Source: Bacteroidales bacterium
GTDB lineage: Bacteria; Bacteroidota; Bacteroidia; Bacteroidales; UBA1556
DNA: 53,444 bases
Direction of reading: 5' to 3'
Assembly: GCA_023146135.1 (NCBI GenBank)
Contig: JAGLCR010000015.1
Location: 1-53,444 of the forward strand
The notes below the pieces were generated by a model, which searched no databases, was not told the origin of the DNA, and was given only the letters and a program-made list of their open reading frames with translations. Position numbers and translations under genes: made by a program. Positions 1-10,979 of the stretch are shown here, piece by piece. Numbering within the stretch: the stretch's first letter is position 1; every line of letters starts with the position of its first letter.

Positions 1-54
1 TTTGGTAGAAAAACACCATTAGAATTGGGTTTCATGCAAGTTGAAAAAGAGTAG
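1..54 (+). CDS. nusG: Transcription antitermination protein NusG, C-terminal end (partial)
   Basis: Only the last 17 residues and the TAG stop are present; the gene begins upstream of the window. The tail reads FGRKTPLELGFMQVEKE, which matches the end of the KOW domain of bacterial NusG (the TPxEL...VE pattern). NusG binds RNA polymerase and couples it to Rho or the ribosome. Its position just before rplK is the standard secE-nusG-rplK-rplA order. The stub is short, so the call rests on this tail plus synteny. Confidence 0.85.
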   Translation, partial: FGRKTPLELGFMQVEKE

Positions 55-120
55 TTTGTTTGCCCTTAAGTTGCATAGGGTAAATACAAAATCAATACAA
101 AATCTTTAACATTTAAGAAA

Positions 121-561
121 ATGGCAAAAGAAGTAAGCGGATTAATTAAGTTGCAGATTAGAGGGGGTGCCGCAAATCCATCACCACCAGTAGGACCCGC
201 ATTGGGTGCTAAAGGTGTTAACATCATGGAGTTTTGTAAGCAGTTCAATGCACGTACACAGGAACAGGCCGGTAAGGTTTTACCTGTTATCATTACTGTT
301 TTCAAAGATAAATCATTTGAATTTATCATTAAAACTCCACCTGTTGCCGTTCAGTTATTAGAAGCTGCTAAGTTGAAAAAAGGTTCTCCGGAGCCTAACC
401 GTGTTAAGGTGAAAACTATTACTTGGGATCAAGTACGTACTATCGCCGAAGCAAAAATGGTAGACTTAAATGCTTTCAAAGTTGAATCAGCAATGCGTAT
501 GGTGGCTGGAACAGCCCGAAGTATGGGAATAGTTGTAAAAGGTGATTTCCCATCTGCATAA
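121..561 (+). CDS. rplK: 50S ribosomal protein L11
   Basis: The protein has 146 residues, the usual L11 length. The N-terminal domain starts with the conserved [20 protein letters not shown] stretch (residues about 11-30), the proline-rich thiostrepton-binding hinge region. The C-terminal rRNA-binding domain runs from about residue 75 and ends with the GTARSMGI motif. L11 binds 23S rRNA at the GTPase-associated centre. It starts at an ATG 66 bases after the nusG stop and is followed by rplA after 21 bases, so it is co-transcribed. No Shine-Dalgarno sequence is visible, as usual in this phylum. Confidence 0.98.
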   Translation: MAKEVSGLIKLQIRGGAANPSPPVGPALGAKGVNIMEFCKQFNARTQEQAGKVLPVIITVFKDKSFEFIIKTPPVAVQLLEAAKLKKGSPEPNRVKVKTITWDQVRTIAEAKMVDLNAFKVESAMRMVAGTARSMGIVVKGDFPSA

Positions 562-582
562 ATTAACAATTAAATTATTAAA

Positions 583-1272
583 ATGGCTAAATTAAGTAAG
601 AAACGTAAAGACGTTTTGGCAAAATTCGACAAGGATAAAGCCTACCCAATCGCTGAAGCTGTAGAAGTGGTGAAACAAATTACTACGACTAAGTTTGACG
701 CATCGGTAGATCTAGACATTCGCTTGGGGGTTGATCCTCGTAAAGCCAACCAATTGGTTCGTGGTTCAATCACGTTACCTCATGGAACTGGTAAAACGAA
801 GACGGTTTTAGTACTATGTACTCCTGATAAAGAAGAAGAAGCTAAAGCAGCAGGAGCTGATTATGTTGGTTTGGATGAGTACATCCAGAAAATAAAAGGC
901 GGTTGGACTGATATCGATGTCGTTATTACAATGCCTAGTGTGATGCCTAAAGTTGGTGCCCTTGGACGAATCCTTGGACCTCGCGGTCTAATGCCTAATC
1001 CGAAAACAGGTACTGTAACTATGGACATTACTCGAGCAGTAAACGAGGTTAAAGCTGGAAAAATCGACTTTAAGGTTGATAAATTTGGTATTATCCATGC
1101 TGCAGTTGGTAAAGTTTCCTTTACAAAAGAACAGCTTGCTGAAAATGCAAGTGAATTGATCAATACTGTATTGAAAATGAAACCAGCAGCGGCAAAAGGC
1201 ACCTATGTGAGAAGTACTTATATTTCAAGTACTATGAGTATGGGAGTTCGTGTTGATGTCAAATCACTTTAA
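583..1272 (+). CDS. rplA: 50S ribosomal protein L1
   Basis: The protein has 229 residues, typical for L1. The signature around residues 120-145 is clear ([20 protein letters not shown]), as is the early [20 protein letters not shown] region. L1 forms the mobile stalk on the 50S subunit near the E site and, in other bacteria, represses its own mRNA. It lies 21 bases after rplK and 31 bases before rplJ in the same operon. I could not identify an L1-binding mimic in the leader because that region is only partly in the window. Confidence 0.98.
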   Translation: MAKLSKKRKDVLAKFDKDKAYPIAEAVEVVKQITTTKFDASVDLDIRLGVDPRKANQLVRGSITLPHGTGKTKTVLVLCTPDKEEEAKAAGADYVGLDEYIQKIKGGWTDIDVVITMPSVMPKVGALGRILGPRGLMPNPKTGTVTMDITRAVNEVKAGKIDFKVDKFGIIHAAVGKVSFTKEQLAENASELINTVLKMKPAAAKGTYVRSTYISSTMSMGVRVDVKSL

Positions 1273-1303
1273 TCATTATTTTTAACCTTTTAGCATATTC
1301 ACT

Positions 1304-1834
1304 ATGAAAAAAGCTGATAAAACACAACTGATTGACACCTTAGTTGAACAATTAAAAGAGAGTGAAATCTTTTACTTGACTGATATTTCTGGATTGGACG
1401 CAGTTCAAACCAGCGAATTACGTCGTTTTTGCTTCAATAAAGGAGTTAAACTAGAAGTTGTAAAAAATACATTGCTTCGTAAAGCAATGGAAAAGGTTGA
1501 AAAAGACTTTGATGATCTATATGATGTATTAAAAGGAAATACAGCCCTAATGTTTACCGATACTGGTAATGTACCAGCTCGTTTAATCCAAGATTTTACT
1601 AAAAAGCATAAAGCTACGAAACCTGAGCTTAAAGGAGCTTACGTTGAGGAGATGTGTTATGTTGGTGGAGAGAACTTAGAGTTCCTTGCTAATATTAAAT
1701 CTAAGAATGAACTTATCGGTGATATTGTTGGACTGTTACAATCACCTGCAAAAAATGTTATTTCTGCACTTCAGTCTTCTGGAGGAGGAACTATCGCAGG
1801 ACTTGTTAAAACATTATCTGAAAGATCAGAATAG
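1304..1834 (+). CDS. rplJ: 50S ribosomal protein L10
   Basis: The protein has 176 residues, as expected for L10 (P0). The N-terminal half carries the rRNA-binding domain with the conserved VVKNTLLRKA segment near residues 49-58. The C-terminal helix that anchors L7/L12 dimers follows. L10 is the base of the L7/L12 stalk. It is followed by rplL, its assembly partner, after 71 bases that contain a small hairpin. In enterobacteria the L10-L12 complex represses translation of this transcript; whether that holds here cannot be seen. Confidence 0.97.
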   Translation: MKKADKTQLIDTLVEQLKESEIFYLTDISGLDAVQTSELRRFCFNKGVKLEVVKNTLLRKAMEKVEKDFDDLYDVLKGNTALMFTDTGNVPARLIQDFTKKHKATKPELKGAYVEEMCYVGGENLEFLANIKSKNELIGDIVGLLQSPAKNVISALQSSGGGTIAGLVKTLSERSE

Positions 1835-1875
1835 TTTTTTTGAATTAGAATAAATTAAGTAAACAATTTTAAACC

Positions 1876-1889
1876 GTCCCGTTTGGGAC
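1876..1889 (+). other. Short hairpin in the rplJ-rplL spacer
   Basis: GTCCC (1876-1880) and GGGAC (1885-1889) form a 5-bp stem around a GTTT loop, 17 bases before the rplL start. No T-run follows, so it is not a terminator. It may affect translation or stability of the highly expressed rplL message; this is an inference. Confidence 0.4.
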
Positions 1890-1905
1890 ATAAAATAGAA
1901 TAAAG

Positions 1906-2283
1906 ATGGCAGATTTAAAAGCTTTCGCAGAACAGTTAGTTAACTTGACAGTAAAAGAAGTTAATGAGTTAGCTGAGATTTTAAAAGACGAGTATGGTAT
2001 CGAACCAGCAGCAGCAGCAGTTGCAGTAGCAGGACCAGCAGCAGGTGGAGACGCCGCAGAAGAGGAAGAGCAAACAGAGTTTGATGTAATCTTGAAAGCA
2101 GCTGGAGCATCCAAATTAGCAGTTGTTAAATTAGTAAAAGAATTGACTAGCTTAGGTCTTAAAGAGGCAAAAGGTCTTGTTGATTCTGCACCAGCACCTA
2201 TTAAAGAAGGTGTTTCTAAGGATGAAGCTGAAGCACTTAAAACTCAACTTGAAGAAGCAGGAGCAGAGGTTGAAGTTAAGTAA
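1906..2283 (+). CDS. rplL: 50S ribosomal protein L7/L12
   Basis: The protein has 125 residues with the family layout. An N-terminal dimerisation domain covers about residues 1-35. An Ala/Gly-rich flexible hinge follows (about 36-55, ending in an acidic EEEE run). The C-terminal factor-binding domain contains the canonical [20 protein letters not shown] helix (about residues 70-89). L7/L12 recruits EF-Tu, EF-G and IF2 to the ribosome. It closes the ribosomal part of the operon, and a strong hairpin separates it from rpoB. Confidence 0.98.
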   Translation: MADLKAFAEQLVNLTVKEVNELAEILKDEYGIEPAAAAVAVAGPAAGGDAAEEEEQTEFDVILKAAGASKLAVVKLVKELTSLGLKEAKGLVDSAPAPIKEGVSKDEAEALKTQLEEAGAEVEVK

Positions 2284-2308
2284 GAAGATTAATTATATAC
2301 AATTAATT

Positions 2309-2346
2309 CCATAGACCTTACCCCATTTTGGGGTTAAGGTCTATGG
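2309..2346 (+). promoter_or_regulatory. Strong inverted repeat in the rplL-rpoB spacer (attenuator or RNA-processing site)
   Basis: The left arm CCATAGACCTTACCCC (2309-2324) pairs with GGGGTTAAGGTCTATGG (2330-2346), giving 16 pairs with one bulged base around an ATTTT loop. No T-run follows on either strand, so a simple Rho-independent terminator is unlikely. In E. coli the same spacer carries an attenuator and an RNase III site that set the ratio of ribosomal protein to RNA polymerase; a similar role here is an inference from position. Confidence 0.6.
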
Positions 2347-2405
2347 CTGTATAAGTACCTGTATAATTAAATCGTTTTTTATTCACTTACCAAAACTTTC
2401 ATACA

Positions 2406-5400
2406 TTGACATCAATAAATAATAATAAGAGAATTAATTTTGCGTCTGCACCGGTGCATATTGATTATCCAGATTTTCTTGATATTCAGTTGAAATCCTT
2501 TAAGGATTTTTTCCAATTGGCTACTACTCCTGAAAACAGATCAAACGAAGGTTTGTATAAAGTTTTCTCTGAGAATTTTCCAATTACCGATACGCGAAAT
2601 AATTTTGTCTTGGAGTTTCTTGACTACTTTGTCGACCCTCCTAGATACTCGATAGAAGAATGCCTTGATAGAGGACTTACCTATAGTGTCCCACTAAAAG
2701 CTAAGCTTAAACTGTATTGCACTGACCCAGAACATGAGGATTTTGAAACAAAAATCCAAGATGTATATTTAGGGATGATTCCTTATATGACTCCTAAAGG
2801 TACATTTGTAGTTAACGGTGCTGAACGTGTTGTTGTTTCTCAACTTCACCGTTCTCCTGGTGTGTTTTTCGGTACTAGCCGTCACGCTAACGGAACACAG
2901 TTATACAGTGCTAGAATTATTCCTTTCAAGGGTTCATGGATTGAATTTGCAACAGACATTAATAATGTGATGTATGCATATATCGATCGAAAAAAGAAAT
3001 TACCAGTAACTACCTTGCTTCGTGCTATAGGTTTTCAAAGTGATAAGGATATCCTCGAGATATTTGACCTTGCCGATGAGATAAAAGTTAGTAAAGCTGG
3101 ATTGAAGAGAGTTTTAGGTCGCCGTTTGGCGGCAAAGGTTCTTCGTTCGTGGGTTGAAGACTTTGTGGATGAAGATACTGGTGAAGTTGTTTCGATTGAA
3201 CGAACAGAAGTTATTGTTGATCGTGAAGTGGTTCTTGAAGCTTCTCACATTGATGATATTATGGAGTCAGGAACTAAAACCATTATTCTTCATAAAGAAG
3301 AAAGTGAGGCTAATGACTTCTCAATAATCTTTAATACTTTACAGAAAGACCCTTCTAACTCAGAAAAGGAAGCTGTAGAATATATCTATCGTCAGCTGCG
3401 TAATGCTGAGCCGCCAGATGAGGAAACCGCTCGAAGTATTATAAATAACCTTTTCTTCTCTGATCGTCGTTACGATCTTGGAGATGTAGGCCGATATAAG
3501 ATTAATAAAAAATTATCTCTGGATGTAGATCCAGAAACTCGAGTATTAACTAATGGTGATATTATCGAAATCATTAAGCACTTAATTCGTTTGATTAATG
3601 CTAAAACTGAAGTAGATGATATTGACCACTTGAGTAATCGTCGTGTGCGTACTGTAGGAGAGCAATTACATAGTCAGTTTGGCGTTGGATTAGCTCGTAT
3701 GGCTCGTACTATTCGTGAGCGAATGAATGTTCGTGATAACGAGGTGTTTACTCCACATGAATTGATTAATGCGAAGACATTATCTTCTGTAATTAATTCA
3801 TTTTTTGGTACCAACCAACTATCACAGTTCATGGATCAAACCAATCCATTATCAGAAATCACGCACAAACGTCGTATTTCTGCTCTTGGGCCAGGTGGTT
3901 TATCTCGTGAACGTGCCGGTTTTGAGGTTCGAGATGTTCACTATACGCATTATGGTCGTTTGTGTACTATTGAAACTCCAGAGGGGCCAAATATTGGACT
4001 TATTTCTTCATTAGCAGTTTTTGCTCAGGTAAACCACCTTGGTTTCCTTGAAACTCCTTATATGAAGGTGAAGGAAGGAGTAGTGCAATTAGATGATGGT
4101 CTTATTTATTTAAGTGCCGAAGAAGAAGAAGAAAAATTAATTACCCATTCGAAAATAAAATTTTCTGAAACGGGTGATTTGGAACAAGATCGTATAAAGG
4201 TGCGTCAGGTTGCTGATTATCCAATTATAGATAAAAAACAGGTGGATTTGATGGATGTTGCATCCAATCAGATTGCCTCTATTGCGGCTTCATTGATTCC
4301 ATTTCTTGGAACATGATGATGCCAACCGTGCTTTGATGGGATCTAACATGATGCGTCAGGCTGTGCCTTTGATGCAAGCTGAAGCTCCTATTGTTGGTAC
4401 TGGACTTGAGGGTCCTGCTGCAGTTGACTCTCGTACAAATGTACGTGCTGAGTCTGATGGTTATATTGAGTTTGCAGATGCGACACGTATTGTTGTAAGG
4501 TATAATCGTACCGATACAGAGCGTTTGGTTTCATTTGCAGGCGAAACAACAGAGTATAAGCTTACCAAATTTAAGAAAACAAATCAAAACACCTCGGTTA
4601 ATATTAAACCACTTGTTCGTTCAGGACAGAAGGTAGAAAAAGGTCAAGTTCTTACTGAAGGATATGGTACAAGAGATGGCGAATTAGCCCTTGGTCGTAA
4701 TCTAAAAGTGGCATTTATGCCATGGAAAGGTTATAATTTTGAGGATGCGATTGTAATTTCTGAAGAAGTTGTTCGTCAGGATATCTTTACTTCTGTTCAT
4801 ATTGATGAATATACCCTTGAGGTTCGAGACACTAAACGTGGTGTTGAGGAGTTGACAAGTGATATTCCTAATATTAGTGCTGAAGCAACTAAAGATTTAG
4901 ATGAGAATGGTCTTATACGTATAGGTGCTGAAGTAAAAGAAGGAGATATCCTTATTGGAAAAATTACTCCAAAGGGAGAAACTGATCCTACTCCAGAAGA
5001 GAAGCTATTAAGAGCTATTTTTGGTGATAAAGCGGGTGATGTTAAAGATGCTTCATTAAAAGCTTCTCCATCATTGAGAGGTGTGGTTGTAGATAAGAAA
5101 TTATTTGCTAGAGCTGTTAAAGATCGTCGTTCTAAGTCGAAAGAGAAGGAAGAGATTGCAGTATTGCAAGAAGAGTTTGATGGTAATTATACTAAATTGA
5201 AATCTCAATTAGTTGATAAACTACTTGTTTTGGTTAATGGTAAAACTTCGCAAGGAGTAACCAATACTTATAAGGAATTAATTATTCCTAAGAAAGTGAA
5301 GTTTAACCAAAAAGTGTTGAATGCTGTTGAAGATTATATCAATATTAGTCCAAGTAGATGGACTACTGATAAAGTGAAAAATGAGTTGATTCGTCAGGTT

Positions 5401-6219
5401 ATTTATAACTTTAATAGTAAATATAAAGAAATTCTTGGTGATTTCAAGCGCAAGGAATATGCATTAACTGTTGGTGATGAATTGCCAGTAGGAATTATTA
5501 AGCTAGCGAAGGTTTACATTGCTAAGAAACGTAAGCTTAAGGTAGGTGATAAGATGGCGGGTCGTCATGGTAACAAAGGTATTGTTGCTAAGATCGTACG
5601 TCAAGAAGACATGCCATTCCTTGAAGATGGAACTCCAGTGGATATTGTATTAAATCCACTTGGTGTACCTTCTCGAATGAACTTAGGACAGATATATGAA
5701 ACTGTACTAGCATGGGCTGGTAAAGAATTGGGATTGAAGTTTGCTTCACCAATTTTTGATGGTGCTTCTTTGGAGCAAATCAATGGATATATGGATCAAG
5801 CAAACTTACCACATAATGGTAAAATTCACTTGATTGATGGAGAAACTGGTCGTAAATTTGATCAACCTGCAACAGTAGGAATCATATATATGATTAAGCT
5901 TCACCACTTGATTGATGATAAGATGCATGCACGTTCAATCGGACCATACTCACTTATTACGCAGCAGCCATTGGGTGGTAAAGCCCAGTTTGGTGGTCAG
6001 CGTTTTGGAGAGATGGAAGTTTGGGCTCTTGAAGCATTTGGTGCAGCCAATATTCTTCAAGAAATCTTGACCATTAAGTCAGACGATGTTGTGGGAAGAG
6101 CCAAAGCTTATGAGGCAATTGTTAAAGGACAAGAATTCCCAGAACCGGGTATTCCAGAGTCTTTTAATGTATTGGTTCACGAATTAAGTGGTTTGGGACT
6201 TAACATCCAGTTTGATTAA
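2406..6219 (+). CDS. rpoB: DNA-directed RNA polymerase beta subunit, interrupted by a +1 frameshift
   Basis: Read as one gene, this is about 1270 residues, the normal RpoB size for Bacteroidota. The first frame (2406-4316, TTG start) holds the protrusion, lobe and the rifampicin region ([20 protein letters not shown], then [16 protein letters not shown]). It runs into TGA after PFLGT. The second frame (from 4306) continues exactly where the first should: [20 protein letters not shown], and on to the hybrid-binding domain and the C-terminal clamp. Deleting one G of the GG at 4308-4309 restores PFLEHDDAN. No other damage is visible in either half. The extra base could be a sequencing or assembly error, a real mutation, a programmed +1 shift, or a split gene using the TTG at 4306. 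An error is most likely for an essential gene. It is followed by rpoC after 50 bases. Confidence 0.95.
4305..4316 (+). other. Frameshift site inside rpoB
   Basis: The sequence CTTGGAACATGA reads Leu-Gly-Thr-stop in the upstream frame. With one G removed it reads Leu-Glu-His-Asp, the conserved RpoB sequence. The upstream frame ends at TGA 4314-4316, and the downstream frame could begin at TTG 4306, an 11-base overlap. A +1 slip at CTT (as at the CTT-TGA site of prfB) would also join the frames, but there is no in-frame stop directly after the CTT and no Shine-Dalgarno-like stimulator. Confidence 0.9.
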
Positions 6220-6269
6220 GCCTAAGGGCAGTAGTTAATAATTTGTATTATCATTAATAAACATGATAT

Positions 6270-9200
6270 ATGGCTTTTAGAAAATTTTCAACAGAAAAAA
6301 GCAATTTTTCTTCAATAACTATTAGTTTGGCATCTCCAGAAATGATTTTGGAGAAATCAAGTGGTGAGGTATTGAAGCCAGAAACAATCAATTACAGAAC
6401 GTATAAGCCGGAGCGCGATGGTTTATTTTGCGAACGAATTTTCGGTCCTGTAAAAGATTATGAATGTCATTGCGGCAAATACAAACGTATTCGATATAAG
6501 GGTATTGTTTGTGACCGTTGTGGTGTTGAGGTTACTGAGAAAAAAGTGCGTCGTGAACGTATGGGACACATTAAGTTGGTTGTTCCCGTAGCACATATTT
6601 GGTTTTTCCGTACACTTCCTAACAAAATGGGAGCCCTTTTAGGAATTCAAACCAAGAAATTAGATACAATTATCTATTATGAAAAATATGTGGTAATCAA
6701 TCCAGGTATTAAAGCAGAAGATGGTGTAAACTATTTAGACTTCTTATCGGAGGATGAGTATTTTGACATTATCGATTCTTTGCCTACTGAAAACCAATAT
6801 TTAGATGATAGTGATCCTAATAAATTTATTGCAAAGATGGGTGCAGAAGCAGTTCATGATTTGCTTATGAATTTGAAGTTAGATGAACTGTCATATACAC
6901 TAAGAGATAAAGCGAATAATGAAACTTCACAGCAGCGTAAAGCTGATGCATTGAAGCGCTTAAAGGTGGTTGAGGCATTTCGTGATGCCAATACTCGTAC
7001 TGAGAATCGTCCTGAATGGATGATTGTTAAAGTAGTGCCAGTTATTCCACCAGAGCTTCGTCCATTGGTACCTTTGGATGGAGGTCGTTTTGCGACTTCT
7101 GATTTGAATGATTTATACCGTCGTGTAATTATTCGTAATAATCGTTTAAAACGATTAATTGAAATCAAAGCTCCTGATGTAATTCTTCGAAATGAGAAGC
7201 GTATGCTTCAGGAAGCAGTTGATTCATTATTTGATAATTCACGAAAGGCAAGTGCCGTTAAATCTGATTCAAATCGTGCGTTAAAATCTTTGAGCGATAG
7301 CTTGAAAGGTAAGCAGGGTCGTTTCCGTCAAAACCTACTAGGTAAACGTGTTGACTATTCTGGTCGTTCGGTTATTGTGGTTGGTCCAGACTTGAAATTG
7401 AATGAGATGGGATTGCCAAAAGGAATGGCTTCAGAATTATTTAAGCCATTTATTATTCGAAAATTATTGGAACGAGGAATCGTGAAAACGGTTAAGTCAG
7501 CAAAGAAGATTGTTGACCGTAAAGATCCTGTAGTTTGGGATATTTTGGAAAATGTATTGAAAGGTCATCCTGTATTGCTTAACCGTGCGCCTACATTGCA
7601 CCGTTTGGGTATTCAGGCTTTCCAGCCCAAATTAATTGAGGGCAAAGCAATGCAGTTGCATCCATTAGTATGTTCGGCCTTTAACGCCGACTTTGATGGT
7701 GACCAGATGGCGATTCACCTACCTCTAGGTCATGCAGCCATTCTTGAAGCTCAAATACTTATGTTGGCTTCTCATAATATCTTAAACCCTGCTAACGGTG
7801 CTCCTATTGCAGTGCCATCTCAGGATATGGTATTAGGGTTATATTATATGACTAAAGAACGTAGAGATACTCCTGAATATCCTGTTAAGGGTGAAGGGAT
7901 GACTTTCTATTCTCCAGAGGAACTCAATATTGCTTATAATGAAGGTGCTATTGATTTGCACGCTATTATTAAGGTTCGTATTTCTGACCCTGATGGTATT
8001 GGCGATGAAATTGATTTTCGCTTAATTGAAACTACTGTAGGACGAGTTATTTTTAATCAGTTTGTTCCAAAAGGCTTTGGTTATATCAATGAATTGTTGA
8101 CTAAGAAATCATTGCGAGATATTATTGGAGCTATCCTTGAGAAGACGGATAATATGACCACTGCTAATTTTATGGATGATATCAAATCATTGGGTTATCG
8201 TAACGCTTATGATGGTGGTTTATCCTTTAACTTAGGTGATATTATGATACCGGAGATTAAAGAAAAACTAATTACTGATGCTAATGTGAAGGTGGATGAA
8301 GTAACTCAGAATTACAATATGGGTTTCATTACTAATAACGAACGTTATAATCAGATTATTGATATATGGACACATACGAACTCGCGTTTGACTGATACTC
8401 TAATGAAAGAAATTTCAACGGATAATCAAGGATTTAACGCAGTTTATATGATGCTTGATTCTGGAGCCCGTGGATCAAAAGAGCAGATTCGTCAGCTCTC
8501 TGGTATGCGTGGTTTGATGGCCAAGCCTCAGAAATCATCAGCTGCTGGAGCAGAGATAATTGAGAATCCTATTCTTTCTAACTTTAAGGAAGGATTAACA
8601 ATTCTTGAGTACTTTATTTCTACTCACGGTGCTCGTAAAGGTCTTGCCGATACAGCATTGAAAACTGCCGATGCGGGTTATCTTACTCGACGCTTGGTTG
8701 ATGTAGCGCAAGATGTTATTATATCAGAGCGTGATTGTGGAACGCTAAGAGGTTTAGTTGTTGGTGCATTAAAACGTAATGAAGATATTGTTGAAACTCT
8801 TTTTGATCGTATTTTAGGACGTACTTGCTTGCATGATATATACCATCCTGTAACAGGTGAGTTGATTGTTCAATCAGGAACTCAGTTAACTAAGGAGTAT
8901 GCAAAAGAGATTGACTCATCAGGAATAGAACAAATTGAAATACGTTCTGTACTTACTTGTGAGTCAAAGAAAGGTGTTTGTGCTAAGTGTTATGGTCGTA
9001 ACCTTGCAACAGGTCGAATGGTTCAGAAAGGTGAGACTGTTGGTGTAATTGCCGCTCAATCAATTGGAGAGCCAGGTACACAGCTTACCCTTCGTACATT
9101 CCACGTTGGAGGTACAGCCTCAAACGTTGCTGTTTCAGCAAGTGTGGTTGCTAAGTTTGAAGGTAAACTTCAAATTGAAGAGTTACGCTATGTTGATTAT

Positions 9201-10577
9201 AAAAATGCTGAAGGCGAGGAATATAAAATTGTTATTGGCCGATCAGCTGAAATGCGAATCATTGATGAAAAGACAGGTGTTGTATTAACATCTGATCAGA
9301 TACCATACGGTTCCAAGCTATATGTTAGTGAAGATATCAATGTGAAAAAAGGAGACTTAATATGTGAATGGGATCCATATAATGCTCAAATTATTTCTGA
9401 ATCACAAGGAAAAATTACTTTTGAGAATATTGTGGAAGGAATTACATTCCGTACCGAATCTAATGAGCAAACAGGCTATCAAGAAAAGGTGATTATTGAA
9501 TCTCGTTCAAAATCTAAGAATCCAATTATAAACATTGTTGCAAAGGATGGTTCTGTAATAAAGAGCTATGATATTCCTGTAAATGCGAGAATTGTTGTAA
9601 GTAATGGTGATAAGATTAATGCGGGTGATATAATTGTTAAGATTCCTCGTGCTGTTGGTAAAGGTGGTGATATCACCGGAGGTCTTCCGCGTGTTACCGA
9701 GTTGTTTGAGGCTCGTAACCCTTCTGATCCTGCAGTTGTTTCTGAAATAGATGGTGTTGTGTCATTTAGTAAGAAATTGAAGCGTGGTAATCGTGAAATC
9801 GTTATTACCTCAAAAACTGGAGAGCAGAAGAAATACTTAATTTCTACATCAAAGCAAATTTTGGCACAAGAGAATGACTTCGTGAAAGCGGGTACTTCAT
9901 TGTCAGAAGGAGCTATGACACCTGCAAGTATACTTGGTATTAAAGGGCCTACAAAGGTTCAGGAATATATTGTAAACGAAGTGCAAGAGGTTTACCGCCT
10001 ACAGGGGGTGAAGATTAATGATAAGCACTTTGAGGTAATTGTGCGTCAAATGATGCGTAAGGTAGAGATTGAAGATCCGGGAGATACAAAATTCTTGGAA
10101 AATGAAGTGGTAAATAAAATTGATTTTAACGAAGAGAATGATTGGATCTATGGTAAAAAGGTTATTACTGAACCTAATGATTCTGATCTTCGTTCGGGAC
10201 AGATTTTAAGTGCACGTAAACTTCGTGATGAGAATTCTAGCTTGAAACGTCGTGATATGGTTCCTGCTGAAGCTCGTGATGCTAAAGCAGCTACTGCTCG
10301 TCAGGTGTTACAAGGAATTACCAAAGCTTCATTGCAGACTAAGAGTTTCATTTCAGCTGCTTCCTTCCAGGAAACAACGAAAGTGTTAACTGAAGCTGCC
10401 GTGAATGCAAAACGTGATTACTTAACAGGTCTTAAAGAGAACGTTATCGTTGGACATAAGATTCCTGCTGGAACAGGTCTTCGTGAATATGAGAAATTGA
10501 TAGTAGGTAATAAGGAAGAGTTAGAATTGCTTGAGTCTCGTAGAGAAGAGCGTACATCATCTGATATTACTGAATAA
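6270..10577 (+). CDS. rpoC: DNA-directed RNA polymerase beta' subunit
   Basis: The protein has 1435 residues and an intact frame. The N-terminal zinc site is present (C66, C68, C81, C84). The catalytic magnesium-binding loop NADFDGDQM has D474, D476 and D478. The second zinc site is also visible (a Cys in SERDCG, then C897, C904, C907). The trigger loop/bridge helix region follows ([17 protein letters not shown]), and the clamp residues [17 protein letters not shown] lie in the C-terminal third. It forms the active centre of RNA polymerase with RpoB. It starts at ATG 50 bases after rpoB and is followed by a hairpin plus T-run. Confidence 0.98.
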   Translation: MAFRKFSTEKSNFSSITISLASPEMILEKSSGEVLKPETINYRTYKPERDGLFCERIFGPVKDYECHCGKYKRIRYKGIVCDRCGVEVTEKKVRRERMGHIKLVVPVAHIWFFRTLPNKMGALLGIQTKKLDTIIYYEKYVVINPGIKAEDGVNYLDFLSEDEYFDIIDSLPTENQYLDDSDPNKFIAKMGAEAVHDLLMNLKLDELSYTLRDKANNETSQQRKADALKRLKVVEAFRDANTRTENRPEWMIVKVVPVIPPELRPLVPLDGGRFATSDLNDLYRRVIIRNNRLKRLIEIKAPDVILRNEKRMLQEAVDSLFDNSRKASAVKSDSNRALKSLSDSLKGKQGRFRQNLLGKRVDYSGRSVIVVGPDLKLNEMGLPKGMASELFKPFIIRKLLERGIVKTVKSAKKIVDRKDPVVWDILENVLKGHPVLLNRAPTLHRLGIQAFQPKLIEGKAMQLHPLVCSAFNADFDGDQMAIHLPLGHAAILEAQILMLASHNILNPANGAPIAVPSQDMVLGLYYMTKERRDTPEYPVKGEGMTFYSPEELNIAYNEGAIDLHAIIKVRISDPDGIGDEIDFRLIETTVGRVIFNQFVPKGFGYINELLTKKSLRDIIGAILEKTDNMTTANFMDDIKSLGYRNAYDGGLSFNLGDIMIPEIKEKLITDANVKVDEVTQNYNMGFITNNERYNQIIDIWTHTNSRLTDTLMKEISTDNQGFNAVYMMLDSGARGSKEQIRQLSGMRGLMAKPQKSSAAGAEIIENPILSNFKEGLTILEYFISTHGARKGLADTALKTADAGYLTRRLVDVAQDVIISERDCGTLRGLVVGALKRNEDIVETLFDRILGRTCLHDIYHPVTGELIVQSGTQLTKEYAKEIDSSGIEQIEIRSVLTCESKKGVCAKCYGRNLATGRMVQKGETVGVIAAQSIGEPGTQLTLRTFHVGGTASNVAVSASVVAKFEGKLQIEELRYVDYKNAEGEEYKIVIGRSAEMRIIDEKTGVVLTSDQIPYGSKLYVSEDINVKKGDLICEWDPYNAQIISESQGKITFENIVEGITFRTESNEQTGYQEKVIIESRSKSKNPIINIVAKDGSVIKSYDIPVNARIVVSNGDKINAGDIIVKIPRAVGKGGDITGGLPRVTELFEARNPSDPAVVSEIDGVVSFSKKLKRGNREIVITSKTGEQKKYLISTSKQILAQENDFVKAGTSLSEGAMTPASILGIKGPTKVQEYIVNEVQEVYRLQGVKINDKHFEVIVRQMMRKVEIEDPGDTKFLENEVVNKIDFNEENDWIYGKKVITEPNDSDLRSGQILSARKLRDENSSLKRRDMVPAEARDAKAATARQVLQGITKASLQTKSFISAASFQETTKVLTEAAVNAKRDYLTGLKENVIVGHKIPAGTGLREYEKLIVGNKEELELLESRREERTSSDITE

Positions 10578-10597
10578 ATTACAATTATAAACTATTG

Positions 10598-10628
10598 GAA
10601 AGGTGCATGAGAATGCGCCTTTCTTTTT
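10598..10628 (+). terminator. Rho-independent terminator or attenuator after rpoC
   Basis: GAAAGGTGCAT (10598-10608) pairs with ATGCGCCTTTC (10613-10623) over 11 bp with one G-T pair and a GAGA loop. TTTTT follows at 10624-10628. It lies between rpoC and the DUF3467 gene, so it should limit read-through into the latter. Confidence 0.8.
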
Positions 10629-10643
10629 AAATTTTATTTTGAT

Positions 10644-10961
10644 ATGGCCGATAATAATCAAAACCCAAATCCCAACGAACTAAATATTGAGCTTCCTGAG
10701 GAGATTTCAGAAGGAACATATTCTAATTTAGCAATTATTACACATTCACCATCAGAGTTTGTTGTTGATTTTGTGCGAATGATGCCAGGCGTACCTAAGG
10801 CTAAAGTAAAGTCGCGAATTATTCTTACTCCCCAACACGCAAAACGATTGATGAAAGCATTGATTGATAATGTGAATAAGTTTGAATCAATGCATGGAGA
10901 AATTAAGGATATTGATGCAATGGGTTTGCCAATGAATCTAGGACCTAATGCACAAGCGTAA
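10644..10961 (+). CDS. DUF3467 family protein of unknown function
   Basis: This small protein of 105 residues has no signal peptide or membrane segment. The body has a conserved pattern seen in DUF3467 proteins: a strand around SNLAIITHSPSEFVVDF, the phrase MMPGVPKAKVKSRIILTP, and a helix HAKRLMKALIDNVNKFE. The first 20 residues are Asn/Pro-rich and probably disordered. The family is found directly downstream of rpoC in many Bacteroidota, which suggests a link to transcription, but no function is established to my knowledge. A terminator-like hairpin lies between it and rpoC, so its expression depends on read-through or on a promoter I cannot see. Its 3' end faces the convergent sugar-dehydratase gene, 18 bases away. 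Confidence 0.85.
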   Translation: MADNNQNPNPNELNIELPEEISEGTYSNLAIITHSPSEFVVDFVRMMPGVPKAKVKSRIILTPQHAKRLMKALIDNVNKFESMHGEIKDIDAMGLPMNLGPNAQA

Positions 10962-10979
10962 ACTAATGAATGCTAGAGT

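Noticed and set aside
1-120. tRNA genes near the nusG-rplK junction
   Set aside because: Some genomes carry tRNAs near tuf-secE-nusG, but no cloverleaf or T-loop (GGTTCRA) pattern is present in this stretch.
861-1202. Reverse-strand frame of 113 codons inside rplA
   Set aside because: It is the antisense shadow of a clear ribosomal protein gene, with no recognisable product or promoter.
4306-6219. Second half of rpoB as an independent gene
   Set aside because: It begins mid-domain exactly where the first half ends and needs a TTG start. One frameshifted rpoB is the simpler reading; kept as a possibility in the findings.
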